From positions 1,583,501-1,647,500 of the forward strand of contig JBFDTN010000001.1 in the NCBI GenBank assembly GCA_040719455.1: DNA of 64,000 nt, written 5' to 3'. This document shows positions 28,811-38,668 of this stretch, piece after piece. A program made the position numbers and the translations under genes. Under the pieces are notes generated by a model, which was given only the letters and a program-made list of their open reading frames with translations, was not told where the DNA came from and ran no database searches. The stretch is from Streptococcus pneumoniae (lineage in GTDB: Bacteria; Bacillota; Bacilli; Lactobacillales; Streptococcaceae). The number at the start of each line of letters is the position of its first letter. Positions within the stretch are counted from its first letter, which is position 1.

Positions 28811-29797
28811 ATGCGTGTTACCATCAAAGATGTCGCTAAATTAGCTGGGGTTTCCCCCTCGACAGTCACCCGTGTGGTGCAAAATAAATCAAGCATTAGC
28901 GATGAGACCAAAAAACGAGTTCGCAAGGCTATGAAAGAACTCAACTACCACCCCAATCTCAATGCCAGAAGTCTGGTCAGCAGCTACACTCAAGTCATCG
29001 GACTGGTCTTACCTGATGACTCGGATATTTTTTACCAAAATCCCTTCTTTCCATCTGTCTTTCGAGGTATCGCACAGGCTGCCGCAGAACACCACTATGC
29101 CATTCAGATTGCCACAGGGAAGAACGAAGAAGAGCGCATGGAAGCCATTTCTCAAATGGTTATGGGAAAACGCGTGGACGGCTTGATTTTCCTCTATTCA
29201 CAGGAAAATGACCCTTTGATTCAGATGGTGAGCGAAGAGCAGTTTCCTTTTCTCATCCTTGGGAAATCTCTCTCTCCCTTTATCCCCTTGGTCGATAATG
29301 ACAATATCCAAGCAGGAATTGATGCGGCGGAATATTTTATCCAAAAAGGCTGCAAACACATCGCTTTCCTAGGGGGAAATAAAAAACTCTTTGTAACCCA
29401 AGACCGCTACCAAGGCTACCAAGAAGCCCTCAAACAGCACGGACTGGCTCTTGACCATCACAGCGTCACCTTTGCGAGTGAATTTTTAGAGGACAAGGGC
29501 TATCAATTTACCAAGCGCCTGCTCAAGCACAACCCTGAAGTTGATGCTATTATCACGACAGACGCCCTTCTTGCCGAAGGAGTTTGCAAGTATATCGAAT
29601 CCCATAAGCGAGACGTTCCTGTTTTGACCTTTTCATCGCTACGACCAAAATTGGAGCTTTCCGCCCATATCGACATCAACACATTAGAGCTTGGACGGAC
29701 ATCCTTTAACACGATTTTACAAATCATCAACGACGCCAAAGAAAATCGTCAGATTTGCTACCGCCAGCTCATTCCCCACCAAATTATCGAACATTAG
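28811..29797 (+). CDS. malR: Maltose operon repressor MalR (LacI family)
   Basis: A 328-residue LacI/GalR repressor. The N-terminal HTH is canonical (TIKDVAKLAGVSPSTVTRVV QNKSSIS), followed by a hinge helix and a periplasmic-binding-type sensor domain. It presumably binds the four operators between malQ and malX and is released by maltose or maltodextrin. It is 9 bp downstream of malA and translated from GGAGG. The pullulanase gene starts 11 bp after its stop, so both are probably in one transcript. Confidence 0.93.
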   Translation: MRVTIKDVAKLAGVSPSTVTRVVQNKSSISDETKKRVRKAMKELNYHPNLNARSLVSSYTQVIGLVLPDDSDIFYQNPFFPSVFRGIAQAAAEHHYAIQIATGKNEEERMEAISQMVMGKRVDGLIFLYSQENDPLIQMVSEEQFPFLILGKSLSPFIPLVDNDNIQAGIDAAEYFIQKGCKHIAFLGGNKKLFVTQDRYQGYQEALKQHGLALDHHSVTFASEFLEDKGYQFTKRLLKHNPEVDAIITTDALLAEGVCKYIESHKRDVPVLTFSSLRPKLELSAHIDINTLELGRTSFNTILQIINDAKENRQICYRQLIPHQIIEH

Positions 29798-29808
29798 AAA
29801 GGAAACGT

Positions 29809-31866
29809 ATGGTTTTCCGTATTTTTCAGGCTTTTTTAGACGATGAGGATCTCATCCGTATCGAGATGGATAAAGCCTTCTTTTCAGACAACCTTTGCTT
29901 TAGCTTTGAAAATCCAGAACAAAAGCTTTTACCGATGGATTTGACCCACAAGGACGAGCAAGTCCACTTGACCTTAAAAAGTGCTCACAAACTCTCGTTA
30001 GACGCGACTTACTGGATTTATGATCAGGATCGCAACAAGTCATTCCTCTATTTCCGAGATATTGTCCGCCAGCCTATTTTTGATGAAGTCTTTGCCTATG
30101 AGGGGGATGATTTGGGCGCAGCGTACAGCCCGACTCGGACTCGTTTCAAATTCTGGGCACCAATGTCAGAGCAGGTCTTTTTACTGCTAGATAGCAAAGC
30201 CTTTGCCCTTGCTCGTGGTGAAAAAGGCGTCTGGCAAGCGATTATCGAGGGCGACCTTGAAGGGCATCCTTACAGCTACCTCCATAAGGTCCAAAACGAA
30301 TGGAAAGAGGTCCACGACCCCTATGCTCTGTCTTCTGAGACAAATTCTAATCGCAGCTTTGTCATTGACAAGCGCAAGATTACAAAGCCTATCACACGCG
30401 CAAAAAGCCAAATCAAGCCGACTCAAGCTATTATCTATGAGATGAGCGTGCGTGACTTCTCCATGCAAAAAGAGACTGGATTTCAGCATGCGGGGAAATT
30501 CCAAGGCTTGCTAGAAAGTCCAACTCTAGCAGGACAACGTATCGGCATGAACTACCTCAAAAACCTTGGGATTACTCATATCCAACTTATGCCCCTTTAT
30601 GACTTTGGCAGTGTGGACGAAACTCATCCCAATCTAGCCTACAACTGGGGCTACGACCCTGTCCAATACAATGTCCCAGAAGGGAGCTTTGCCTCAAACC
30701 CACAAGATCCATACAGCCGTATCACCGAGTTGCAAGAGGTGATTGCCAGCTACCATCAAGCAAATATCAGTGTCATCATGGACGTGGTCTACAATCATGT
30801 CTACAACTCTAAAACCTACGCTTTTGAGCAAATCGTCCCTGGCTACTTTTTCCGCTATGATGATGAGCGTAACCTCACCAACGGCACCTTCTGTGGCAAT
30901 GATGTCGCAAGCGAGCGTGCCATGGTCCGCTCCTACATCAAACAATCTGTCAAACAATGGGTTGAACTCTACGGTTTTGATGGTTTCCGCTTTGATTTGA
31001 TGGGAATTTTAGACATCATCACCATGCAGGAAATCGCAAAGGAACTCAAAGAACTCTACCCAAACATCTATCTCTACGGCGAGGGCTGGGAAATGCCGAC
31101 AGGGCTTGAAACGCAACAGCTCGCCCATCAATTCAACGCTGAGCAACTCCCTAACTATGGCTTTTTCAGTGACCATTTTAGAGATACGGTCAAGGAAACC
31201 ATCCTACACGGGCACAGGCTTGAGAAAGACTATCCCGCCCACCAGATGGAAAATGTCCTAACTGGCAATATCGGAATAAATGGTCACGCGCATTTCGTGC
31301 AACCTCAGCAAGCCATTAACTATGTCGAATGTCACGATGATGCGACAGCCTTTGACTACTTTAAAATCCACAATCCTGAGATTAGCGAGGAAGAACGCTA
31401 CGCAAACAGCCGCTTAGCACTTCAGATCGTACTCCTCTCTCAAGGCGTGCCTTTTATCCACAGCGGACAGGAAGCCTTTCGGACCAAGGACTTGATTGGC
31501 AATACCTACAATAGCCCTGATGCCATCAATCGCCTAGATTGGATCCAGATCTGCGAGCATGAGAAAGATGTAAACTTTATCCGTGACTTGATCGCCTTTC
31601 GAAAAGCGCATGGAAGCCTCAGCCTAGAGACACAAGAAGAGATAAAACATGCCTGCGACGTCAAATGGCTCTCAGAGAGTCTCCTCTCCTACACCATTTG
31701 CACCAAAGAGGACCAGCTCACTATCCTCATCAACTTCTCTGATAAGGATGTCCACTATGACAATCTCGAAAAGAAAACACTGGTGCTTTGCTACCCCCAT
31801 GTCGGGCTTAACGAACAAACAGACAGCTTTCTCATCCCTGCTAAGCAGGCGGTGGTGCTGAGATAA
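29809..31866 (+). CDS. pulA: Type I pullulanase, intracellular
   Basis: A 685-residue GH13 debranching enzyme without signal peptide, so it works on imported branched maltodextrins in the cytoplasm. The type I pullulanase signature YNWGYDPVQYNVPEGSFA is present. Catalytic residues are in GFRFDLMGILD (nucleophile Asp), YGEGWEMP (acid/base Glu) and VECHDD (third Asp). An N-terminal region and a CBM48-like domain precede the barrel. The start ATG follows AAAGGAAACGT. Its presence after malR extends the maltodextrin regulon. Confidence 0.9.
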   Translation: MVFRIFQAFLDDEDLIRIEMDKAFFSDNLCFSFENPEQKLLPMDLTHKDEQVHLTLKSAHKLSLDATYWIYDQDRNKSFLYFRDIVRQPIFDEVFAYEGDDLGAAYSPTRTRFKFWAPMSEQVFLLLDSKAFALARGEKGVWQAIIEGDLEGHPYSYLHKVQNEWKEVHDPYALSSETNSNRSFVIDKRKITKPITRAKSQIKPTQAIIYEMSVRDFSMQKETGFQHAGKFQGLLESPTLAGQRIGMNYLKNLGITHIQLMPLYDFGSVDETHPNLAYNWGYDPVQYNVPEGSFASNPQDPYSRITELQEVIASYHQANISVIMDVVYNHVYNSKTYAFEQIVPGYFFRYDDERNLTNGTFCGNDVASERAMVRSYIKQSVKQWVELYGFDGFRFDLMGILDIITMQEIAKELKELYPNIYLYGEGWEMPTGLETQQLAHQFNAEQLPNYGFFSDHFRDTVKETILHGHRLEKDYPAHQMENVLTGNIGINGHAHFVQPQQAINYVECHDDATAFDYFKIHNPEISEEERYANSRLALQIVLLSQGVPFIHSGQEAFRTKDLIGNTYNSPDAINRLDWIQICEHEKDVNFIRDLIAFRKAHGSLSLETQEEIKHACDVKWLSESLLSYTICTKEDQLTILINFSDKDVHYDNLEKKTLVLCYPHVGLNEQTDSFLIPAKQAVVLR

Positions 31867-31873
31867 GAAAAAC

Positions 31874-31903
31874 ATCCTAGAAGGAGAACCTTCTAGGATT
31901 TTA
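31874..31903. terminator. Bidirectional terminator between pulA and the LysM-G5-CAP gene
   Basis: ATCCTAGAAGG and CCTTCTAGGAT form an 11-bp stem flanked by T-runs on both strands; the two genes converge here. Confidence 0.88.
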
Positions 31904-31910
31904 TCAATGC

Positions 31911-34565
31911 TTAATTATTAACGAGGCCAATGGACATCATACTAATCATACAAGTATCATCATGTGTGTTATCTTCGCGAACATATTCGCCAGCCCATGA
32001 ATTAACTGCGAAATGTACTGTTTGATTTTTACCATCTACCATCATTGAACGATAGTGTCCCGGTGAGTTTTTCCATTCTTCAAACATTTGTTTCGCGAGG
32101 TAACGTTCATTCAAAATTTCAAACACACTTAAATCACCGTAGCTATTAAATGCGTTTTCATTTACCAAGTCAAATTTAGCACGTTCACTTGGTGTGTATA
32201 CAGTGCTAAACTGGCTACCATCTGGACGTTTGTGTTTACCAGACTTCTTAGCTTGATAACGGCTTGAACCATAGTGTGCCATTTCTTTCGCACGTTGCGT
32301 TGCTGCACGTTGCAATGAACTGTTTTTACCCGCATAAACTGCAGGTTTTAAACCTTTCTTAGCACGTTCTTCGTTGAGCAATTTGAGGAATTCTTCATTC
32401 AACTTATCAACATCAATGTACTTCATCAAACCATCCAATTGTGCTTGCGTCATGTCGTCCGTACTTGCATAATCATGGGCATTACGGTTTTTACCATCTA
32501 CGTCTGCATTTGGGTCAAGACCAAGGCGAATCTTTTCTTTTTCATCAAGTGAGAGTTGCGCAAATGCAAGAGCTGACTTAGGCAAACCTTGGTACCAAGG
32601 GCGGTCTTTACCGATTGCCACATCGTTAGCGTTCAACAATACAGAACCTGTACTTGTAGTAGGTGTTGTAGGTGCAACGGGTGTGGTATTTACAACAGGA
32701 GCGCTTTGTACTGGTGTTACAGGTTGCACGGGAGCAGGTGCTGGTTTAGGTGTTGCAACTGGACGTTTTTTCGTACCTTTGTAGATGATGGTGTTTTTCG
32801 CATCTTTGCGGTCAACCACACGACGAGATACCTCAGTCTTTTGACCAGTCAATCCACTCACGTTGTATGTCACTTCGTACGTCACGTAACCATCGGAACC
32901 TTCCTCAGTACGTGTTTCGCCCTCGTACATGTTGTTGTCGAACGTAGTCACAGTACCATGTGTGATTTTGTCAGTGATGCGACGAGTTTCTGTTGTATCT
33001 TTTGGTGCTTCATAACCACCAATTGCTACGATTTTAGCAGTTGCTGCGGTGGTTGAAACTTTTGTACGAGATTTTTCTGATTGATGGCCTGTCTTAAGGT
33101 CTACCTCATTTGTCACTTCGTACACGTCTTCACCATCTCTACCAGCTTGGATAACTTTAGTTTGACCTTTTGGAAGGCTGAAATCCGTGAATGTCGTTGT
33201 TTCGTAAGGAATCGCTTTCTTAACTGTTGTTTTTACAGTTTGGTAGCGTTTTTTCGTACCGTATTTCACAACTTTGTTAACGGCAGGCGCTTCATCCTCA
33301 CCAATTTTTTCACGTGAAAGCACGACGCCATCAGCATTGAGGTTTTCACGGTAAACAGTTGTACGCACACCTTTTCGACCGTTAGTTGCTACTACTTCGT
33401 CGCCTTCAAACATGGTATCATCTGCGACACGTTCAGTTTTGAAGTCAATCAACGTTTGCTCGGTGACGTCTTTATGACTTACAACTTTAGTAGGGTCGTT
33501 TGTAGGTTTTTTGTTGTCATCATTGCTAGGTGTGTTTGGTACATTTGGTACATTTGGTACATTTGGTACATTTGGCGTTGGTGCTGAATTTGCATCACGT
33601 TTTTTCGTACCGTATTTGACAACTTTGTTGACAGGTTCTTTTATCGTCTCTTGCTTGATAATATGACGTTCAAAAAGATAACCTACACCATTTGTCAGAT
33701 CACGATAGGTAATCAATCGTTTCCCTTTTTGTCCTTCAGTGACGACTACTTCCTCACCCTCAAACAAGCTACTATCAGCCACACGTTCTACGGTAAACTC
33801 AATATCTTCCTCAAGATAAGAAGGGTCGATAGTCGTTACTGCTGGTTCTATGATAACATTAGCACTACCTCCTTGATTTGTATCTAGAGACGGAGAAGTC
33901 GGTATATCTGCTTCAGTTGGAGGAGTGGGGCTATCTTGGTTACTTGGAATAGTTGGATTTACAGCTTCCAAGGGATTTTCCGGTGTTGGGGCATCCTTAT
34001 CTTTCATAGAAGCGACTGCAATCTCTAATCTCACCGTATTTCCAGATTCATCTTTTCTCAAATAGTCATCGGAAGAATTCGTTTGTGATGTATCGACAAT
34101 AGCCTTATGTGGTTGTACTTCCATGGCTTCTTTGGCACGTTCAGCTTTTTGCTCTTCGGTGATGTTTTTCCAAGCACCATCTTGCTCTTGAAGGACGGTT
34201 ACAGACTTATCCTCGTTTGTGTAAGCTACGATTTTATTTTCAGCGTCAATGTATAATTGATTTCCTGCCACGATGAAGTTTGCATCGGCAATTTCATTTG
34301 TAGCTTGCAAACCTTCTACAGAAAGACCTGATGCTTGCGCGATCGCTGAGAGTGTGTCACCCCATTTAATGGTGTAGACATGATTGTCTGCAGCTTCTTT
34401 CTCCAAGTCTGCTCGAATCTCTGGGACAGAGCGCGCCATCCACTCATCTGCGTGTACATCACTCGACGCAGACAAAGCAGCACCTCCTAAAGCCAGCATG
34501 ACTGCTCCTACAAATAGCAATTTCCCTGTCCGTGTTTTGCGAATTTTATAAACTGTATGTTTCAT
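31911..34565 (-). CDS. Secreted LysM - G5 - CAP surface protein
   Basis: An 884-residue exported protein. A signal peptide ends near residue 39 (SSDVHAD). One LysM domain follows (about 62-107, HVYTIKWGDTLSAIAQASGL), which should bind peptidoglycan. After a low-complexity linker come four G5-type repeats (the first two and the fourth ending in GTKKR), then a proline-rich spacer and a C-terminal CAP/SCP domain (about 725-884, HYGSSRYQAKKSG, SPGHYRSMM). There is no LPXTG motif, so retention probably depends on LysM. G5 domains bind sugars or zinc in other surface proteins. Possibly an adhesin or nuclease-like CAP protein. It lies downstream of a serine recombinase and paired dyads; I found no clear promoter of its own. 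Confidence 0.85.
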   Translation of the reverse strand: MKHTVYKIRKTRTGKLLFVGAVMLALGGAALSASSDVHADEWMARSVPEIRADLEKEAADNHVYTIKWGDTLSAIAQASGLSVEGLQATNEIADANFIVAGNQLYIDAENKIVAYTNEDKSVTVLQEQDGAWKNITEEQKAERAKEAMEVQPHKAIVDTSQTNSSDDYLRKDESGNTVRLEIAVASMKDKDAPTPENPLEAVNPTIPSNQDSPTPPTEADIPTSPSLDTNQGGSANVIIEPAVTTIDPSYLEEDIEFTVERVADSSLFEGEEVVVTEGQKGKRLITYRDLTNGVGYLFERHIIKQETIKEPVNKVVKYGTKKRDANSAPTPNVPNVPNVPNVPNTPSNDDNKKPTNDPTKVVSHKDVTEQTLIDFKTERVADDTMFEGDEVVATNGRKGVRTTVYRENLNADGVVLSREKIGEDEAPAVNKVVKYGTKKRYQTVKTTVKKAIPYETTTFTDFSLPKGQTKVIQAGRDGEDVYEVTNEVDLKTGHQSEKSRTKVSTTAATAKIVAIGGYEAPKDTTETRRITDKITHGTVTTFDNNMYEGETRTEEGSDGYVTYEVTYNVSGLTGQKTEVSRRVVDRKDAKNTIIYKGTKKRPVATPKPAPAPVQPVTPVQSAPVVNTTPVAPTTPTTSTGSVLLNANDVAIGKDRPWYQGLPKSALAFAQLSLDEKEKIRLGLDPNADVDGKNRNAHDYASTDDMTQAQLDGLMKYIDVDKLNEEFLKLLNEERAKKGLKPAVYAGKNSSLQRAATQRAKEMAHYGSSRYQAKKSGKHKRPDGSQFSTVYTPSERAKFDLVNENAFNSYGDLSVFEILNERYLAKQMFEEWKNSPGHYRSMMVDGKNQTVHFAVNSWAGEYVREDNTHDDTCMISMMSIGLVNN
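33538..33576 (-). repeat. Tandem 9-bp repeat in the LysM-G5-CAP gene
   Basis: GGTACATTT is repeated about four times in tandem, encoding Pro-Asn-Val repeats (PNVPNVPNVPNVPN) in the linker between the first and second G5 repeats. Slippage would change linker length in frame by three residues. Confidence 0.8.
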
Positions 34566-34676
34566 ATCCTATCCTTTCTTTTTTTACAATCTTAAAAATC
34601 CAATCACTCCTAAATACTCTCTACCTCTTTCAGCTCCCTTCTTTACGATGGTACCTTGTAATGCAAACATCACAAG

Positions 34677-34706
34677 TGTTCCAAAAAACGTTCGTTAGAT
34701 GGAACA
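34677..34706. promoter_or_regulatory. Dyad site A, candidate serine recombinase crossover site
   Basis: Half-sites TGTTCCAAAAAACG and (on the other strand) TGTTCCATCTAACG flank a central TT (34691-34692). The symmetry extends outward three to four more bases on both sides (CAAGTGTTCCA). The same architecture, with central AA, occurs at 34784-34813 in inverted orientation. Two half-sites around a 2-bp asymmetric core is how serine recombinase crossover sites are built. Confidence 0.55.
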
Positions 34707-34715
34707 CTTGAAAAC

Positions 34716-34762
34716 ACAAAAAATCCACTTCATCAGTAACCGAAGTTACGCATAAAGTGGAT
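34716..34762 (-). terminator. Terminator of the serine recombinase gene, between the two dyads
   Basis: Reverse strand: ATCCACTT, GTAAC, tetraloop TTCG, GTTAC, AAGTGGAT, then TTTTTTGTGTTTT. A strong hairpin with a UUCG loop. It works only in the present orientation, as the other side has no T-tract. It lies wholly inside the 107-bp segment bounded by sites A and B. Confidence 0.8.
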
Positions 34763-34783
34763 GATTTATGTGTCATTTTTCCC

Positions 34784-34813
34784 TGTTTCGATAAACGAAC
34801 GTTTGTCGAAACA
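34784..34813. promoter_or_regulatory. Dyad site B, candidate serine recombinase crossover site
   Basis: Half-sites TGTTTCGATAAACG and (other strand) TGTTTCGACAAACG match at 13 of 14 positions and flank a central AA (34798-34799). All four half-sites of A and B fit TGTTYCrnnnAACG. Compared with site A the central dinucleotide is reversed (AA versus TT), so the sites point toward each other. Confidence 0.55.
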
Positions 34814-34856
34814 ATATCAACACCGATATTTTACCATAAAAAGATAGAAAAGCAAG

Positions 34857-35471
34857 TCATTTGATGTTATTTTTTGAACGTAATGGTACTTGATGTCGAT
34901 TGAGTACATTGTAAATCGTAGAGGTTGAAACCTCTAATTTCTGAGCCATCTTGCGAATGGACAGATGATTTTCTTGGTACATGGAGAGGATTTGTGCTTC
35001 CTTGTCTTTTCCAATGCCTTTATTGCCTAATTGCACCCCTTTTTCACGTGCTTTTTGTAAGCCTTCCTTGGTTCGCATTCGGATATTTTCCAACTCCATC
35101 TCCGCCACATAGCCCAAAATCATACACAGCAGTTTTCCAGTCAATGAATCTGTCTCTATCTTTTCTTTCAGACTAATCAAGGTGATTTTGTGCTGATTCA
35201 ACTCTTCAATAATCGCAAGTAGCGTCAGCATTTTGCGAGTCAACCTGTCTAGCTTATAAATCATCAACGTAACCTGCTTTCCTTGCTGACTCAGCTCTTT
35301 AGCAAGCTCAATCGCTTTTTTCAACTGCGGTCTATCGTCATCACTCCCTGAGTGTTTCTCATAAAATAGACAATCGCAAGCACACAGAGCTGACTTCTGA
35401 ACTTCTAAGCCTAACTCTTGCCGATTGTCCATTGAACTCACACGCGCGTATCCGATGATTACTGTCTCCAT
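34857..35471 (-). CDS. Serine recombinase (resolvase/invertase family)
   Basis: A 204-residue site-specific recombinase. The N-terminal catalytic domain has GYARVSS with the nucleophile Ser12, and YKLDRLTRKMLTLLAIIEEL and the YVAEMELENIRMRTKEGLQK helix typical of resolvase/invertase. The C-terminal HTH is LSIRKMAQKLEVSTSTIYNV. Not associated with a transposase, integrase or plasmid genes, so it is not an obvious transposon remnant. It may act on the paired dyads just downstream. A single half-site-like TGTTTCAAAAAACT lies at 35506-35519 in its own upstream region, compatible with autoregulation. Whether it resolves, inverts or is inert cannot be seen. Confidence 0.88.
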   Translation of the reverse strand: METVIIGYARVSSMDNRQELGLEVQKSALCACDCLFYEKHSGSDDDRPQLKKAIELAKELSQQGKQVTLMIYKLDRLTRKMLTLLAIIEELNQHKITLISLKEKIETDSLTGKLLCMILGYVAEMELENIRMRTKEGLQKAREKGVQLGNKGIGKDKEAQILSMYQENHLSIRKMAQKLEVSTSTIYNVLNRHQVPLRSKNNIK

Positions 35472-35548
35472 GATTTCCTCCCTTGATTCTATGCACTTAG
35501 TCTAAAGTTTTTTGAAACAAAGGAAAAGAAACAGTAGAAATAAAAGTT

Positions 35549-35764
35549 ATAGTTGTTTAATTTTGATTTAGTACAAGGCAACGAGTCACAGGCAGAACTG
35601 GAACTACTGAGGATTATTTCATAATCCTTATTTCCAACCTCCAACAGTCTCCCAGACTTAGCTGAGGATTATTTCATAATCCTTATTTCCAACCTCCAAC
35701 AGTCTCCCAGACTGTTGGAGCAAGACGAGTTAACGATGTCATAAATGAAAACTAAATGGCTATA
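35549..35764 (+). repeat. Repeat A copy 7, with duplicated hairpin module
   Basis: TATAGTTGTTTAATTTTGAT at the left and AAACTAAATGGCTATA at the right. The module GCTGAGGATTATTTCATAAT with CCAACAGTCTCCCAGACT occurs twice in tandem, about 62 bp apart; only the last unit has the complete hairpin. It fills the gap between the recombinase and yitT genes. Confidence 0.8.
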
Positions 35765-35849
35765 CCTATCAAAAAAAAGTTGGAAAATTATTCCAACTTC
35801 TAGCTTATTCTATATCATTTGAGTTGTTCTGAGCTTATTGCAGCCGTCC

Positions 35850-36791
35850 TCACTGATCCTCCTCCACAAACCGTCCTAAAATATGGACATTATCTGCGAC
35901 CGAGACAAAGGCATGGGGGTCTGTTTTTTGCATGATGTACTTAAACTCCGCGTACTCTGCCCGCGTGATAATCGTGATCAGCACTGCCTTTTCCTCATGA
36001 TTATAGGTGCCCTCAGCGCCATGGATGATGGTTGCCCCACGGTGCAAGCGGGTATGAATCTTCTTAATCACTTGCTCAGGCTGATTGGTGATAATCATAG
36101 CCTGCATGCGCTTTTGCTTGGTGAACACTGCATCCGTCACGCGGCTTGAGACAAAAATGGTAATCATGGAATAGAGCGCATATTTCCACCCAAAGGTCAC
36201 ACCAGCAATCAGCATAATCATACCATTGACCAAAAATGAGATACTGCCGACATTACGTCCTGTGCGCTTACGAATGGTCAAGCTGACAATATCTGTACCC
36301 CCACTTGAGATGTTGGAACGCAACGCAAAACCAATTCCAGCACCCAGAACCACACCCCCAAACAGGGCATTGATAATCGGGTCATTGGTCAGCGTGACCT
36401 CTGGTACGATATGGATAAAGAAGGAGCTCATGGACACCGTGATAAAGGTAAAGATGGTAAATTTGTGACCAATCTGATACCAAGCCAATACCATCAAGGG
36501 CAGGTTAATCAGATAAAAGGTCAAAGCTACTGGCAAATTCACCCCTAAAAACCGTGTACTCAGAGCCGACAAAATCTGGGCTAGACCCGTTGCGCCACTG
36601 GAATAAACATGCCCCGGTTGAAAGAAGAAATTGACCGCTACCGCAGACAAAAATCCGTAGAGAATGGAGGCAGAAATCTTCTCATCATACTTTTCTCGAG
36701 AAATGCTCTGGAGCACACGAACCAGCTTAAATCGACGCGCCAAGCGTCGCAATCCGTAGCGGAAACGCTTGTATAATTTAGTTTTCTTCAT
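35850..36791 (-). CDS. YitT-family membrane protein (DUF161/DUF2179)
   Basis: A 313-residue protein with about five N-terminal membrane helices including the glycine-rich [20 protein letters not shown], and a C-terminal cytoplasmic DUF2179 domain ([20 protein letters not shown] to [18 protein letters not shown]). Function unknown; the C-terminal domain is thought to bind a small molecule. Its start overlaps the end of aspS by 14 bp and has a GAAAG site, so it is translationally coupled to aspS. Confidence 0.85.
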   Translation of the reverse strand: MKKTKLYKRFRYGLRRLARRFKLVRVLQSISREKYDEKISASILYGFLSAVAVNFFFQPGHVYSSGATGLAQILSALSTRFLGVNLPVALTFYLINLPLMVLAWYQIGHKFTIFTFITVSMSSFFIHIVPEVTLTNDPIINALFGGVVLGAGIGFALRSNISSGGTDIVSLTIRKRTGRNVGSISFLVNGMIMLIAGVTFGWKYALYSMITIFVSSRVTDAVFTKQKRMQAMIITNQPEQVIKKIHTRLHRGATIIHGAEGTYNHEEKAVLITIITRAEYAEFKYIMQKTDPHAFVSVADNVHILGRFVEEDQ

Positions 36792-38532
36792 GACTTTCTA
36801 CATGTAATGACAACTCGTTAAGCTGTTTAGCTGATACAGGACTTGGTGCCTGCGTCATTGGGTCTGACGCCTTGTTATTCTTTGGAAAGGCAATCACTTC
36901 ACGGATGTTTTCTTCACCTGCAAGGAGCATAACAAAGCGATCCAAACCAAGCGCCAAGCCACCATGTGGTGGGAAACCATAGTCCATGGCTTCTAGCAAG
37001 AAACCAAATTGCTCATGGGCTTCTTCATGGGAGAAGCCAAGCGCTTTAAACATGCGCTCTTGCATGTCTTTTTGGTTGATCCGCAGACTTCCACCACCTA
37101 GTTCGTAACCATTTAAAACAATATCATAGGCAATAGCACGAACCTTGCTCAAGTCCCCTTCTAACTCATGACTTGTCTCACTTTGTGGCAAGGTAAATGG
37201 ATGGTGGGCACTCATGTAACGATTTTCTTCTTCAGACCACTCAAACATTGGCCAATCCACAACCCACAAGAAGTTAAAGGCATTGGTATCAATCAAATCT
37301 AGCTCTTTTGCGATCCGTAAGCGAAGAGCTCCTAGCGTTGCATGTGCGACTTCTGGAGTATCTGCCACAAAGAGCACCAAGTCATTTTCAGCCAAAGCTA
37401 AATTTTCTGTCAAGCTATCTGACACATCTGCCAAGAATTTCGCTACTGGACCGTTCAAGCTAGCATCTGTGTATTTGACCCAAGCAAGACCCTTAGCACC
37501 GTACTGCTTAGCCTGCTCTGTCATCTTGTCAATATCCTTACGAGAATAGCGGTCAGCCGCATTTTTGACCACGATCGCTTTGACCACGGGTGCTTCCGCA
37601 AAGACTTTGAAATCTAAGCCACGCACCAACTCTGTCACATCTTGCAAGAGCATCTCAAAACGTGTATCTGGCTTATCACTACCGTAGAGATTCATCGCAT
37701 CATCGTACTTCATCCGAGGAAACGGAAGGCTCACGTCAATCCCTTTGGTATCCTTCATAACCTTTGCAATCAAGCCCTCGACAATATCTTGGATTTCTTG
37801 CTCATCAAGGAAAGAAGTCTCCAAATCGACCTGGGTAAACTCAGGCTGACGGTCTCCACGAAGATCCTCATCACGGAAACATTTGACGATTTGGTAGTAA
37901 CGGTCAAATCCTGCATTCATCAAGAGTTGCTTGGTGATTTGCGGACTTTGTGGCAGCGCATAGAAATGCCCTTCATGCACCCGACTTGGCACCAAATAAT
38001 CACGCGCCCCTTCTGGCGTTGACTTAGAAAGAAATGGCGTTTCAACATCAATGAACTCGAGAGCATCTAAATAATTACGAATGCTGTGGGTCACTTTTGC
38101 CCGCAGTTTAAGATTTTCCAACATCTCTGGACGACGAAGATCCAAGTAGCGGTAGCGAAGACGAGTATCATCGCTGATTTCCACACCATCTTTGATTTCA
38201 AACGGCGTTGTTTTCGCTGTATTTAATACGGTAATAGCCGTCACATGTAGCTCAACCTGACCTGTCGAAAGCTTATCATTTGCCTGCTCACGAAGAGCCA
38301 CAAGCCCTGTCACCTCAACCACATACTCACTACGCAAGCTCTCAGCTGTCTCCATGACAGAAGGAGTAACACTCTCTGGATTGATGACTAACTGCATAAT
38401 CCCTTCACGGTCACGCAGGTCAATGAAAATCAAGCCACCCAAATCACGGCGACGAGCCACCCATCCTTTCAAGGTAATTTCTTGACCGACATGTTCCGCC
38501 CGAACACGCCCAGCATACATTGAACGTTTCAT
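36778..38532 (-). CDS. aspS: Aspartyl-tRNA synthetase
   Basis: A 584-residue class II synthetase of the bacterial type. N-terminal OB fold ([20 protein letters not shown]), motif 2 [20 protein letters not shown], a GAD insertion domain typical of bacterial AspRS, and motif 3 [14 protein letters not shown]. Whether it is discriminating or charges tRNA-Asn as well cannot be told. Full length. Confidence 0.96.
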   Translation of the reverse strand: MKRSMYAGRVRAEHVGQEITLKGWVARRRDLGGLIFIDLRDREGIMQLVINPESVTPSVMETAESLRSEYVVEVTGLVALREQANDKLSTGQVELHVTAITVLNTAKTTPFEIKDGVEISDDTRLRYRYLDLRRPEMLENLKLRAKVTHSIRNYLDALEFIDVETPFLSKSTPEGARDYLVPSRVHEGHFYALPQSPQITKQLLMNAGFDRYYQIVKCFRDEDLRGDRQPEFTQVDLETSFLDEQEIQDIVEGLIAKVMKDTKGIDVSLPFPRMKYDDAMNLYGSDKPDTRFEMLLQDVTELVRGLDFKVFAEAPVVKAIVVKNAADRYSRKDIDKMTEQAKQYGAKGLAWVKYTDASLNGPVAKFLADVSDSLTENLALAENDLVLFVADTPEVAHATLGALRLRIAKELDLIDTNAFNFLWVVDWPMFEWSEEENRYMSAHHPFTLPQSETSHELEGDLSKVRAIAYDIVLNGYELGGGSLRINQKDMQERMFKALGFSHEEAHEQFGFLLEAMDYGFPPHGGLALGLDRFVMLLAGEENIREVIAFPKNNKASDPMTQAPSPVSAKQLNELSLHVESHEEN

Positions 38533-38611
38533 TCTTCTTTCTCCAAACTTTTATTTCTTCTTTCTATTTTAACATAAAAAGCCTCAAAAAGAGCCGTATT
38601 TCTCTAAATTC

Positions 38612-38639
38612 TTACAATCTAGCAAGAAAGCGCTATAAT
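38612..38639 (+). promoter_or_regulatory. Promoter for the 60-residue membrane protein gene
   Basis: -35 TTACAA (38612-38617), 16-bp spacer, -10 TATAAT (38634-38639), followed by AAAGGAGG and the ATG at 38669. It supports the small gene. Confidence 0.75.
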
Positions 38640-38668
38640 AAAGAAAAACTCATAAAAGGAGGGTCTCG

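Noticed and set aside
32589-33056. Forward-strand open frame rich in Cys and Ser opposite the LysM-G5-CAP gene
   Set aside because: Composition reflects the antisense of a Thr/Val/Pro-rich protein; no ribosome site.
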